Positions 47,641 through 55,832 of a DNA stretch of 64,000 bases are shown here, piece by piece. Position 1 is the stretch's first letter, and every line of letters begins with the position of its first letter. Source of the stretch: Streptomyces rubellomurinus (GTDB taxonomy: Bacteria; Actinomycetota; Actinomycetes; Streptomycetales; Streptomycetaceae); assembly GCF_000961885.1 (NCBI RefSeq), contig NZ_JZKH01000011.1:1-64000 (forward strand), read 5' to 3'. The notes below the pieces were generated by a model. That model searched no databases. It saw nothing but the letters and a program-made list of their open reading frames with translations, and was not told the DNA's origin. The translations under genes and the position numbers were made by a program.

Positions 47641-49086
47641 TCAGGATTCGCCGTCGGCCCGCTTGCGGATGTGCAGCTGCCGGGCGGCCTCGGCGGTCGA
47701 GCCGGAGACGGACGGGTAGACGGTGAAGGCGCTGGCCACCTGTTCGACCGTCAGATTGGCGTCCACCGCGAGCGAGATCGGGTGGATCAGCTCGCTGGCC
47801 CGCGGGGCGACGACCACGCCGCCGACCACGATGCCGGTGCCCGGGCGGCAGAACAGCTTCACGAAGCCGTCCCGGATGCCCTGCATCTTCGCCCGCGGGT
47901 TGCCGCGCAGCGGCAGCTTGACCACGACGGCGTCCATCTTGCCGCACTGCACGTCGGCGGCGGTGTAGCCGACGGTGGCGATCTCCGGGTCGGTGAAGAC
48001 GTTGGAGGCCACGGTCTTCAGGTTCAGCGGCTGCACCGCGTCGCCCAGCGCGTGGTACATCGCGATCCGGCCCTGCATGGCGGCGACCGAGGCGAGCATG
48101 AAGACGCCCGTGCAGTCGCCGGCCGCGTACACGCCCGGAGCGCTGGTGCGGGAGACCCGGTCGACCTGGATCTGGCCCCAGTCGTTGAGCTTGACCCCGG
48201 CCTCCTCCAGGCCCATCTCGGAGGTGTTGGGGATCGAGCCGACCGCCATCAGGCAGTGGGTGCCCTCGATCACCTTGCCGTCCGAGAGGGTCACCTCGAC
48301 CCGGTCGCCGATCCGCTTGGCGCTCTCGGCCCGCGAGCGGCTCATCACGTTCATGCCGCGGCGGCGGAAGACGTCCTCCAGCACCTCGGCGGCGTCCGGG
48401 TCCTCGCCCGGCAGCACCCGGTCGCGGCTGGAGACCAGGGTGACCTTCGAACCGAGCGCCTGGTACGCGCCGGCGAACTCGGCGCCGGTCACACCGGAGC
48501 CGACCACGATCAGCTCGCGCGGCAGCTCCTCCAGGTCGTACACCTGGGTCCAGGTGAGGATCCGCTCGCCGTCCGGCTTGGCGTCCGGCACCTCGCGCGG
48601 GTGGGCGCCGGTGGCGATCAGCACGGCGTCGGCACGCAGCGACTGCACGCTGCCGTCCGGCCCGTCCACCAGCACCTCGCGGGAGCCGTCCACGGCCTGC
48701 CCGCCGGCGCCGAGCCGGCCGCGGCCGCGCAGCACGGTGACACCGGCGCGGGTGACGGACTGGGTGATGTCGTGGGACTGCGCGATCGCCAGGCGCTTCA
48801 CACGGCGGTTGACCTTGCCCAGGTCCACGCCGACGACCTTCTCGCCGCCCTCGCGGGCCGCCCCGTCCGGGGCGACGGTGATGCCCAGCTCCTCGTACGA
48901 GCTGTCGAAGGTGGTCATCACCTCCGCGGTCGCGATCAGGGTCTTCGACGGCACGCAGTCCGTGAGCACCGCCGATCCGCCCAGACCGTCGCGGTCGACG
49001 ACGGTCACCTCCGCGCCGAGCTGAGCGGCCACCAGCGCCGCCTCGTAGCCGCCGGGTCCGCCACCGATGATCACGATCCGAGTCAC
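47641..49086 (-). CDS. lpdA: LpdA-like flavoprotein (NAD(P)H quinone dehydrogenase type)
   Basis: A 481-residue FAD/NAD pyridine nucleotide disulfide reductase homologue. FAD motif IVIIGGGPGGYEAALVA, NAD motif VVGSGVTGAEFAGAY, and GVYAAGDCTG are present. The redox motif GGSAVLTDCVPSKT keeps only the second cysteine of the usual C-x4-C, and the C-terminal His-Glu dyad is absent (TVYPSVSGS). It therefore cannot be a dihydrolipoamide dehydrogenase; it matches the mycobacterial LpdA (Rv3303c) quinone reductase type. GTG 49086 begins at the conserved VTRIVIIGGG. Confidence 0.87.
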   Translation of the reverse strand: MTRIVIIGGGPGGYEAALVAAQLGAEVTVVDRDGLGGSAVLTDCVPSKTLIATAEVMTTFDSSYEELGITVAPDGAAREGGEKVVGVDLGKVNRRVKRLAIAQSHDITQSVTRAGVTVLRGRGRLGAGGQAVDGSREVLVDGPDGSVQSLRADAVLIATGAHPREVPDAKPDGERILTWTQVYDLEELPRELIVVGSGVTGAEFAGAYQALGSKVTLVSSRDRVLPGEDPDAAEVLEDVFRRRGMNVMSRSRAESAKRIGDRVEVTLSDGKVIEGTHCLMAVGSIPNTSEMGLEEAGVKLNDWGQIQVDRVSRTSAPGVYAAGDCTGVFMLASVAAMQGRIAMYHALGDAVQPLNLKTVASNVFTDPEIATVGYTAADVQCGKMDAVVVKLPLRGNPRAKMQGIRDGFVKLFCRPGTGIVVGGVVVAPRASELIHPISLAVDANLTVEQVASAFTVYPSVSGSTAEAARQLHIRKRADGES

Positions 49087-49192
49087 GACACCATTGTCCC
49101 GCACGCCGGGAGTGCCGCCACGCCGGGGTCCGGCCTGCGGACCTGCTCGCCGGGCCTCCACCCCGCCCGCCCGCCGGGCTAGTCTGACCCCC

Positions 49193-49630
49193 ATGCCCCT
49201 CTACGCCGCGTATGCCACCAACCTCGATGCCCGGCAGATGACCCGCCGAGCCCCGCACTCCCCACTGCGCGGCACCGGCTGGCTGGACGGCTGGCGGCTC
49301 ACCTTCGGCGGCGAACAGCTCGGCTGGGAGGGCTCGTTGGCCACCGTGGTGGAGGACGAGAAGCACCAGGTCTTCGTCGCGCTGTACGACATCGCGCCGA
49401 TGGACGAGGAGGGCCTGGACCGCTGGGAGGGCGTCCAGCTCGGCATCTACCGCAAGACCAAGCTGCGGGCGCACACCCTGGACGGCGACATCCCGGTCTG
49501 GACGTACGTGCTCAACGACTACGAGGGCGGCCTCCCCGCGGCCCGCTACCTCGGCCTGATCGCCGACGCCGCCGAGAGCGCGGGCGCCCCCGACGACTAC
49601 GTCCTGGACCTGCGCCGGCGGCCGTGCTAG
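49193..49630 (+). CDS. Gamma-glutamylcyclotransferase-like protein
   Basis: A 145-residue GGCT-fold protein. LYAAYATNLD corresponds to the substrate loop YGSNL, with Ala-Thr in place of Gly-Ser; GTGWLDGWRLTFGG and LDRWEGVQLGIYRK are typical further segments, with E79 (WEGV) a candidate general base. It may release 5-oxoproline from gamma-glutamyl amines. It is divergent from lpdA, 106 bases apart. Confidence 0.82.
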   Translation: MPLYAAYATNLDARQMTRRAPHSPLRGTGWLDGWRLTFGGEQLGWEGSLATVVEDEKHQVFVALYDIAPMDEEGLDRWEGVQLGIYRKTKLRAHTLDGDIPVWTYVLNDYEGGLPAARYLGLIADAAESAGAPDDYVLDLRRRPC

Positions 49631-49648
49631 CCGCCCGGCACTTCCGGC

Positions 49649-49676
49649 ACGCACCTTCCCGTACGCACCTTCCTGT
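49649..49676. repeat. Two-copy 14-bp tandem repeat
   Basis: ACGCACCTTCCCGT (49649-49662) is repeated at 49663-49676 with one mismatch, just 18 bases after the cyclotransferase stop. Confidence 0.7.
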
Positions 49677-49767
49677 ACGTCCCGACAGCGCCGTCACCCG
49701 AAAAGCGCCACCGAGCTGTGTTTTCGGGTCATCCGGGTAACGATCCGGCACGCCGCGCCCGGATTTT

Positions 49768-49797
49768 CTACGCGCGTAGCCAAATCCCGTCTATCCT
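49768..49797 (+). promoter_or_regulatory. punA promoter with CTACGCGCGTAG operator; leaderless start
   Basis: The perfect palindrome CTACGCGCGTAG (49768-49779) lies 12 bases before TATCCT (49792-49797), a good -10. Seven bases after that hexamer is the punA GTG, so transcription should start on or next to the start codon. The operator would fall between -35 and -10. The same palindrome is found at deoC. Confidence 0.6.
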
Positions 49798-49804
49798 CTG
49801 ACGC

Positions 49805-50626
49805 GTGAACGCAACTCCTCAGTCGGTCGTCTCCACCGACCCCTACGCCGCCGCCCAGGCCGCCGCCGAGCGCCTGCGCGAGCTGACCGGTGCCGAGCGG
49901 CACGACGTCGCCCTGGTGATGGGCTCCGGCTGGGTGCCGGCCGCCGACGCCCTGGGCGAGACCGTGGCCGAGTTCCCGGTCACCGACCTGCCCGGCTTCC
50001 CCGCGCCCGCCGTCGCCGGCCACGCCGGCAAGATCCGGTCGGTGAAGATCGGCGACAAGCGCGCCCTGATCTTCCTCGGCCGCAACCACTACTACGAGGG
50101 CCACGGCGTCGCCACGGTCGTCCACGGCGTGCGCACCGCCGCCGCGGCCGGCTGCGGCGTCATCGTGCTGACCAACGGCTGCGGCGGCCTGCGCCAGGGC
50201 TGGACCCCGGGCCAGCCGGTCCTGATCAGCGACCACATCAACCTGACCGGGGACTCCCCGATCGTCGGCGCCAACTTCGTCGACCTCACCGACCTGTACT
50301 CCAAGCGCCTGCGCACGCTGTGCCACGAGGTCGACCCGTCGCTGGACGAGGCCGTCTACGTCCAGTTCCGCGGCCCGCACTACGAGACCCCGGCCGAGGT
50401 CAACATGGCCCGGGTGATCGGCGGCGAGCTGGTCGGCATGTCCACCACCCTGGAGGCCATCGCCGCCCGCGAGGCCGGCGCCGAGGTGCTCGGCATCTCC
50501 CTGGTCACCAACCTGGCCGCCGGCATGACCGGCGAGCCGCTCAACCACGAAGAGGTCCTGGAGGCCGGCAAGGCCTCGGCCGAGCGCATGGGCGAGCTGC
50601 TGGCGAAGGTCCTTGAGCGGATCTGA
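49805..50626 (+). CDS. punA: Purine nucleoside phosphorylase
   Basis: Cleaves purine nucleosides with phosphate to base and (deoxy)ribose-1-phosphate. A 273-residue trimeric-type PNP: MGSGWVPAADALG phosphate loop, NHYYEGHGV, VLTNGCGGLRQGW (the base and phosphate motif), and FRGPHYETPAEV. Ribose-1-phosphate could be passed to the phosphohexomutase encoded next and deoxyribose-5-phosphate to DeoC. GTG 49805 appears to be at the transcript 5' end; no ribosome binding site is present. Confidence 0.93.
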   Translation: MNATPQSVVSTDPYAAAQAAAERLRELTGAERHDVALVMGSGWVPAADALGETVAEFPVTDLPGFPAPAVAGHAGKIRSVKIGDKRALIFLGRNHYYEGHGVATVVHGVRTAAAAGCGVIVLTNGCGGLRQGWTPGQPVLISDHINLTGDSPIVGANFVDLTDLYSKRLRTLCHEVDPSLDEAVYVQFRGPHYETPAEVNMARVIGGELVGMSTTLEAIAAREAGAEVLGISLVTNLAAGMTGEPLNHEEVLEAGKASAERMGELLAKVLERI

Positions 50627-50652
50627 CGCCCACCGGGCGCAGAATCATGAGC

Positions 50653-50707
50653 GACGGGGCCCTCGGGCGGCGTGATCCGCTGATCACGCCCTCCCGCGGG
50701 CCCCGTC
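50653..50707 (+). terminator. Nested hairpin between punA and the phosphohexomutase gene
   Basis: An outer 10-bp stem GACGGGGCCC / GGGCCCCGTC (50653-50662 with 50698-50707) encloses an inner GGCGTGATC / GATCACGCC stem. No T-run follows, so it may be a terminator or an attenuating structure. Confidence 0.6.
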
Positions 50708-50789
50708 CGCATGCGCCCACCCTTCCTCCTCCTCCGCGCGGACCCCTCCGGCCGACCCACCCGACGCACTTCCCGATGGAGCTGTCGAC

Positions 50790-52508
50790 ATGACGCAGGC
50801 ACTTAACCCCGACCTCCTCGCCCGGGCCCGGGCCTGGCTGGCCGAGGACCCCGACCCGCAGACCCGCGAGGAGCTGACCGCCCTGCTGGCCCGGGCCGAG
50901 GGCCCGGAGGCCGAGGAGGACAGCACCCGCGCCTGGGCCGAGCTCACCGAGCGCTTCGCCGACCGCCTCCAGTTCGGCACCGCCGGCCTGCGCGGCGAAC
51001 TCGGCGCCGGCCCGATGCGGATGAACCGCGCCGTGGTGATCCGGGCCGCCGCCGGCCTGGTCGCGTACGTCAAGAAGGAGGGCCTGGGCGACCTGGTCGT
51101 CATCGGCTACGACGCCCGGTACAAGTCCTACGACTTCGCCCGCGACACCGCCGCCGTGGTGGTCGCGGCCGGCCTGCGCGCCGCGCTGCTGCCCCGCCCG
51201 CTGCCGACCCCGGTGCTCGCCTTCGCCGTGCGCCACCTCGGCGCGGCCGCAGGCGTCACCGTCACGGCCAGCCACAACCCGCCGCAGGACAACGGCTACA
51301 AGGTCTACCTGGGCGACGGCTCGCAGATCGTCCCGCCGGCCGACGCCGGGATCGCCGCCGAGATCGACGCGATCGACTCGCTGGACGACGTCCCGCGCGC
51401 CGAGGAGGGCTGGGAGGTGCTCGGCGAGGACGTGATCGAGGCCTACCTGGACCGGGCCGTGTCGATCGTCGACGAGCACAGCCCGCGCGAGCTCGACGTG
51501 GTCTACACCCCGATGCACGGCGTCGGCCGCGACACCCTGGTCGCCGCGTTCCGCCGGGCCGGCTTCGCCGCGCCCACCGTGGTCGCCGAACAGGCCGAGC
51601 CCGACCCGGACTTCCCGACCGTCGCCTTCCCCAACCCGGAGGAGCCGGGGGCGATGGACCTCGCCTTCCGCACCGCCGCCTCGGCGGGCCCGGACATCGT
51701 GATCGCCAACGACCCGGACGCCGACCGCTGCGCGGTGGCCGTCCCGGTCCACGGCAACGCCGCCGGCAGCGGCAACGGCGGCTCCGGCTGGCGGATGCTG
51801 CGCGGCGACGAGGTCGGCGCGCTGCTCGGCTCCGCCCTGGTCGCCAAGAAGGCCGAGGGCACCTTCGCCACCACCATCGTCTCGGCCACCCTGCTCGGCC
51901 GGATCGCCGAGGCCGCGGGCCTGGGCTACGCCGAGACGCTGACCGGCTTCAAGTGGATCTCCCGCGCCGAGGGCCTGCGCTACGGCTACGAGGAGGCGCT
52001 CGGCTACTGCGTCGACCCGCAGGGCGTCCGGGACAAGGACGGCATCACCGCCGCCCTGCTGGTCGCCGAGCTCGCCGCCACCCTCAAGAAGTCCGGCCGC
52101 ACCCTGAGCGACCTGCTGGACGACCTGGCGCTGGAGCACGGCCTGCACGCCACCGACCAGCTGTCCGTCCGGGTGCAGGACCTCTCGCTGATCGCCGACG
52201 CCATGCGCCGCCTGCGCGAGCAGCCGCCGACCGCCCTGGCCGGCCTGGCCGTCACCCGCGCGGACGACCTCGCGGCGGGCTCCGCCGAGCTGCCGCCCAC
52301 CGACGGCCTGCGCTACTACCTGGCCGGCGAGGCCGTCCGCTCCGCCCGCATCGTGGTCCGCCCCTCCGGCACCGAGCCCAAGCTCAAGTGCTACCTGGAG
52401 GTCGTCCTCCCGGTGGCGACCGCCGCCGACCTCGCCGCCGCCCGCGAGCGCGCCGCCGAGCTCCTCGGCGCGATCAAGCGCGACCTGGCCGCGGCCGCCG
52501 GCATCTGA
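50790..52508 (+). CDS. Phosphohexomutase (phosphomannomutase/phosphoglucomutase family)
   Basis: A 572-residue alpha-D-phosphohexomutase. TASHNPPQDNGYKVY holds the phosphoserine, NDPDADRCAV the metal loop and RPSGTEPKLKCYLE the phosphate-binding loop; GLRGELGAGPMRMNR is the domain 1 lead. Placed between punA and deoC, it likely interconverts (deoxy)ribose-1- and 5-phosphates, as in actinobacterial nucleoside salvage, although phosphoglucose or mannose cannot be excluded. Confidence 0.88.
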   Translation: MTQALNPDLLARARAWLAEDPDPQTREELTALLARAEGPEAEEDSTRAWAELTERFADRLQFGTAGLRGELGAGPMRMNRAVVIRAAAGLVAYVKKEGLGDLVVIGYDARYKSYDFARDTAAVVVAAGLRAALLPRPLPTPVLAFAVRHLGAAAGVTVTASHNPPQDNGYKVYLGDGSQIVPPADAGIAAEIDAIDSLDDVPRAEEGWEVLGEDVIEAYLDRAVSIVDEHSPRELDVVYTPMHGVGRDTLVAAFRRAGFAAPTVVAEQAEPDPDFPTVAFPNPEEPGAMDLAFRTAASAGPDIVIANDPDADRCAVAVPVHGNAAGSGNGGSGWRMLRGDEVGALLGSALVAKKAEGTFATTIVSATLLGRIAEAAGLGYAETLTGFKWISRAEGLRYGYEEALGYCVDPQGVRDKDGITAALLVAELAATLKKSGRTLSDLLDDLALEHGLHATDQLSVRVQDLSLIADAMRRLREQPPTALAGLAVTRADDLAAGSAELPPTDGLRYYLAGEAVRSARIVVRPSGTEPKLKCYLEVVLPVATAADLAAARERAAELLGAIKRDLAAAAGI

Positions 52509-52527
52509 CCCGCGGCCCGTGGACGTG

Positions 52528-52561
52528 GAAGGGCCCGCCGGTTCCGACCGGCGGGCCCTTC
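52528..52561. terminator. Bidirectional terminator after the phosphohexomutase
   Basis: A 15-bp perfect stem (52528-52542 with 52547-52561) with loop TCCG, between the phosphohexomutase and the convergent PH-domain gene; on the plus strand the right arm ends CCCTTC. Confidence 0.85.
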
Positions 52562-52581
52562 GGCATGGCTGGGGACGTGCG

Positions 52582-53256
52582 TCAGACCAGGATGGCCGTG
52601 ATCAGGGCGACCAGCCCGACCAGGGTGGGCGCGATGATCCACCAGCACCACCGGACGACCAGCGGGCCGGCCGCCTCCGGACGGCGGGCGTAGCGCTCGG
52701 CCATCTCCTGCAGGACGTTCGTCACCTGGTCGGACCAGGCGCGGGTGGGGTCGGCCGAGCCCGGCACGACCGGGTTGGTCTGCCGCCCGAAGACCATCCC
52801 CATCCGGGAGGCGTGCTCCGCGGGGCCGAGCTGCTGGGCCCGGGTCGCCCGCTTGCGCTGCCGCAGCGACACCGGCACCGCCCACACCTGGTACTTCTTC
52901 TCGCCGGCCAGCAGCTCGACCGAGTACCCGGCGCGCAGCGCGTCCACCGAGGCCCAGGGGGCGGTGATGGTCCGCCACGGGTTGCGCACCACCAGCTCGC
53001 TCGCGTTCGCCCGGACCACCGGGCGCAGGGTGTAGGCGATCACCGGGAAGGCGAACACCGGCAGGGCCGCGAGCGCGACCCACGGGGTCCTGCCCGTGCC
53101 GGTCACCACCGCGTCGCCGATCAGCCAGGCGGCGACGGCCAGCAGGAACACGCCGGAGATCACACCGGGGACGGACCGGTACACGCGGTCCGCGTACTCG
53201 GGCTCCCCGTCTGGGCCGGCCGCGCCCGGGTGGGGCTTGCCGTCGGATTCGGTCAT
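52582..53256 (-). CDS. Membrane protein with PH-like domain
   Basis: A 224-residue protein. Two helices near residues 31-49 and 58-76, then a soluble domain of bacterial PH type (residues 80-130: ANASELVVRNPWRTITAPWA, VDALRAGYSVELLAGEKKYQ), and a C-terminal helix 203-224. PH-like domains of this kind recur in actinobacterial membrane proteins of unknown role. It is monocistronic, divergent from deoC. Confidence 0.78.
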   Translation of the reverse strand: MTESDGKPHPGAAGPDGEPEYADRVYRSVPGVISGVFLLAVAAWLIGDAVVTGTGRTPWVALAALPVFAFPVIAYTLRPVVRANASELVVRNPWRTITAPWASVDALRAGYSVELLAGEKKYQVWAVPVSLRQRKRATRAQQLGPAEHASRMGMVFGRQTNPVVPGSADPTRAWSDQVTNVLQEMAERYARRPEAAGPLVVRWCWWIIAPTLVGLVALITAILV

Positions 53257-53333
53257 GGCGTCGATTCTGCCCCATGCCCCCCACCTGCGGAGGTCTCGGT
53301 CCGGCCACGAAAGGTGGGCTCCCTAGCGGACTA

Positions 53334-53352
53334 CTACGCGCGTAGATATGCT
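53334..53352 (+). promoter_or_regulatory. deoC promoter with CTACGCGCGTAG operator; leaderless start
   Basis: CTACGCGCGTAG (53334-53345) is identical to the punA palindrome. One base later TATGCT (53347-53352) fits a -10 box, and six bases after it lies GTG 53359 of deoC. There is no Shine-Dalgarno. The operator abuts the -10, so binding would block transcription of the deoC-aldehyde dehydrogenase operon. Confidence 0.6.
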
Positions 53353-53358
53353 GGTCTG

Positions 53359-54351
53359 GTGACTATGTCCACTGTTGCAGCCAATGCCCCCGGTGTTGCG
53401 GGCAGCGGCCTCGCGGACGTTGCGGCGTCCGAGGCCTCGCTCCGCCGCTTCCTGCACGGCCTGCCCGGCGTCGACCAGGTCGGCCTGGAGGCGCGTGCCG
53501 CCAGCCTCGGGACCCGCTCGATCAAGACCACGGCGAAGGCGTACGCCATCGACCTGGCGATCTCCATGATCGACCTGACCACGCTGGAGGGCGCGGACAC
53601 GGTCGGCAAGGTGCGCGCGCTCTGCGCCAAGGGCAGGACCCCCGACCCGACCGATCCGACCACTCCGCGCGTCGCCGCCATCTGTGTCTACCCGGACATG
53701 GTCGCCACCGCGAAGGACGCCCTGAAGGGCACCGACATCCAGGTCGCGTCCGTCGCCACCGCCTTCCCGGCCGGGCGCGCCGCACTGCGGGTCAAGCTCG
53801 CCGACACCGCCGACGCGGTGGCCGCGGGCGCCGACGAGATCGACATGGTGATCGACCGCGGCGCCTTCCTCTCCGGCCGCTACTTCGACGTCTTCCAGGA
53901 GATCGTCGCCGTCAAGGAGGCGTGCAAGCGCGCCGACGGCAGCTACGCCCACCTCAAGGTGATCTTCGAGACCGGCGAGCTGCAGACCTACGACAACGTC
54001 CGCCGGGTCTCCTGGCTGGCGATGCTGGCCGGCGCCGACTTCATCAAGACCTCCACCGGCAAGGTCGCCGTCAACGCGACCCCGCCGGTCACCCTGCTGA
54101 TGCTGGAGGCCGTCCGCGACTTCCGCGCGGCCACCGGCGTCCAGGTCGGCGTGAAGCCCGCCGGCGGCATCAAGACCACCAAGGACGCCATGAAGTACCT
54201 GGTGATGGTCAACGAGACCCTCGGTGACGACTGGCTGACCCCGCACTGGTTCCGCTTCGGCGCCTCCAGCCTGCTCAACGACCTGCTGATGCAGCGCCAG
54301 AAGCTCACCACCGGACGCTACTCCGGCCCCGACTACGTGACGGTGGACTGA
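53359..54351 (+). CDS. deoC: Deoxyribose-phosphate aldolase
   Basis: Splits 2-deoxyribose-5-phosphate into acetaldehyde and glyceraldehyde-3-phosphate. About 330 residues. AGADFIKTSTGK carries the Schiff-base lysine, GVKPAGGIKT the second active lysine, and DEIDMVIDRGAFLSG the conserved acidic segment. The N-terminal extension of about 80 residues is normal in actinobacteria. GTG 53359 fits a leaderless transcript; ATG 53365 is the alternative. The aldehyde dehydrogenase gene follows by five bases and would oxidise the acetaldehyde formed. Confidence 0.93.
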   Translation: MTMSTVAANAPGVAGSGLADVAASEASLRRFLHGLPGVDQVGLEARAASLGTRSIKTTAKAYAIDLAISMIDLTTLEGADTVGKVRALCAKGRTPDPTDPTTPRVAAICVYPDMVATAKDALKGTDIQVASVATAFPAGRAALRVKLADTADAVAAGADEIDMVIDRGAFLSGRYFDVFQEIVAVKEACKRADGSYAHLKVIFETGELQTYDNVRRVSWLAMLAGADFIKTSTGKVAVNATPPVTLLMLEAVRDFRAATGVQVGVKPAGGIKTTKDAMKYLVMVNETLGDDWLTPHWFRFGASSLLNDLLMQRQKLTTGRYSGPDYVTVD

Positions 54352-54356
54352 TCACC

Positions 54357-55832
54357 ATGGCCAAGAAGAAGACCATCGAGGAGCCCGTGCGCAAGGCCGG
54401 CCTCTTCGAGTACGCCCCGGCCCCCGAGTCCCCCGCCGCCGCGGGTGACATCGCCACCTCCTACGGCCACTTCATCGGCGGCGAGTTCGTCGACTCCTCC
54501 GGCAGCGAGGCCCTGAAGACGGTCAACCCGGCCACCGAGCAGGTGCTCGCCGAGTTCGCCCAGGGCACCGACGAGGACGTGGACCGCGCCGTCGCCGCCG
54601 CCCGCAAGGCCTTCGTCGACTGGTCGGCGCTGCCGGGCAGCGAGCGCGCCAAGTACCTGTTCCGGATCGCCCGGATCGTCCAGGAGCGCAGCCGCGAGCT
54701 GGCCGTGCTGGAGTCGATCGACAACGGCAAGCCGATCCGCGAGACCCGTGACGTCGACCTGCCGCTGGTCGCCGCGCACTTCTTCTACTACGCGGGCTGG
54801 GCCGACAAGCTCGACTACGCCGGCTACGGGCCGAACCCGAAGCCGCTGGGCGTGGCCGGCCAGGTCATCCCGTGGAACTTCCCGCTGCTGATGCTGGCGT
54901 GGAAGATCGCGCCCGCCCTGGCGACCGGCAACACGGTCGTCCTGAAGCCGGCCGAGACCACCCCGCTGACCGCGCTGCGCTTCGCCGAGATCTGCCGCCA
55001 GGCCGGTCTGCCGAAGGGCGTCGTCAACATCGTCACCGGCGACGGCCGCACCGGCGCCGCACTCACCGCGCACCCGGACGTCAACAAGGTCGCCTTCACC
55101 GGCTCCACCCCGGTCGGCCGGGCGATCGCCAAGCAGCTGGCCGGCACCCGCAAGAAGCTGTCGCTGGAGCTGGGCGGCAAGGCCGCGAACATCGTCTTCG
55201 ACGACGCGCCGATCGACCAGGCCGTCGAGGGCATCGTCAACGGCATCTTCTTCAACCAGGGCCACGTCTGCTGCGCGGGCTCGCGCCTGCTGGTCCAGGA
55301 GTCCGTCCAGGACGAGCTGCTGGACGCCCTGAAGCGCCGGATGGCCACCCTGCGGGTCGGCGACCCGCTGGACAAGAACACCGACATCGGCGCCATCAAC
55401 TCCGCCGAGCAGCTGGCCCGGATCACCGCGCTCACCGACGCCGGCGAGGCCGAGGGCGCCGAGCGCTGGTCGCCGGCCTGCGAACTCCCGGGCACCGGCT
55501 TCTGGTTCAAGCCGACCCTGTTCACCGGCGTCAGCCAGGCCCACCGGATCGCCCAGGAGGAGATCTTCGGCCCGGTCCTGTCGGTGCTGACCTTCCGCAC
55601 GCCCGAGGAGGCGGTCGCGAAGGCCAACAACACCCCGTACGGCCTCTCCGCGGGCATCTGGACGGAGAAGGGCTCGCGCATCCTCTGGATGGCCAACAAG
55701 CTCAAGGCCGGCGTGGTCTGGGCCAACACCTTCAACAAGTTCGACCCGACCTCGCCGTTCGGCGGCTACAAGGAGTCGGGCTACGGCCGCGAGGGTGGCC
55801 GCCACGGTCTGGAGGCCTACCTCGATGTCTGA
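54357..55832 (+). CDS. Aldehyde dehydrogenase
   Basis: A 491-residue NAD(P)-dependent aldehyde dehydrogenase. QVIPWNFPLLMLAWK, FTGSTPVGRAIAK, LELGGKAANIV (catalytic Glu region), FFNQGHVCCAGSR (catalytic Cys) and EEIFGPVLSVL are intact. It likely oxidises the acetaldehyde released by DeoC. It overlaps the second aldehyde dehydrogenase gene by eight bases. Confidence 0.92.
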   Translation: MAKKKTIEEPVRKAGLFEYAPAPESPAAAGDIATSYGHFIGGEFVDSSGSEALKTVNPATEQVLAEFAQGTDEDVDRAVAAARKAFVDWSALPGSERAKYLFRIARIVQERSRELAVLESIDNGKPIRETRDVDLPLVAAHFFYYAGWADKLDYAGYGPNPKPLGVAGQVIPWNFPLLMLAWKIAPALATGNTVVLKPAETTPLTALRFAEICRQAGLPKGVVNIVTGDGRTGAALTAHPDVNKVAFTGSTPVGRAIAKQLAGTRKKLSLELGGKAANIVFDDAPIDQAVEGIVNGIFFNQGHVCCAGSRLLVQESVQDELLDALKRRMATLRVGDPLDKNTDIGAINSAEQLARITALTDAGEAEGAERWSPACELPGTGFWFKPTLFTGVSQAHRIAQEEIFGPVLSVLTFRTPEEAVAKANNTPYGLSAGIWTEKGSRILWMANKLKAGVVWANTFNKFDPTSPFGGYKESGYGREGGRHGLEAYLDV

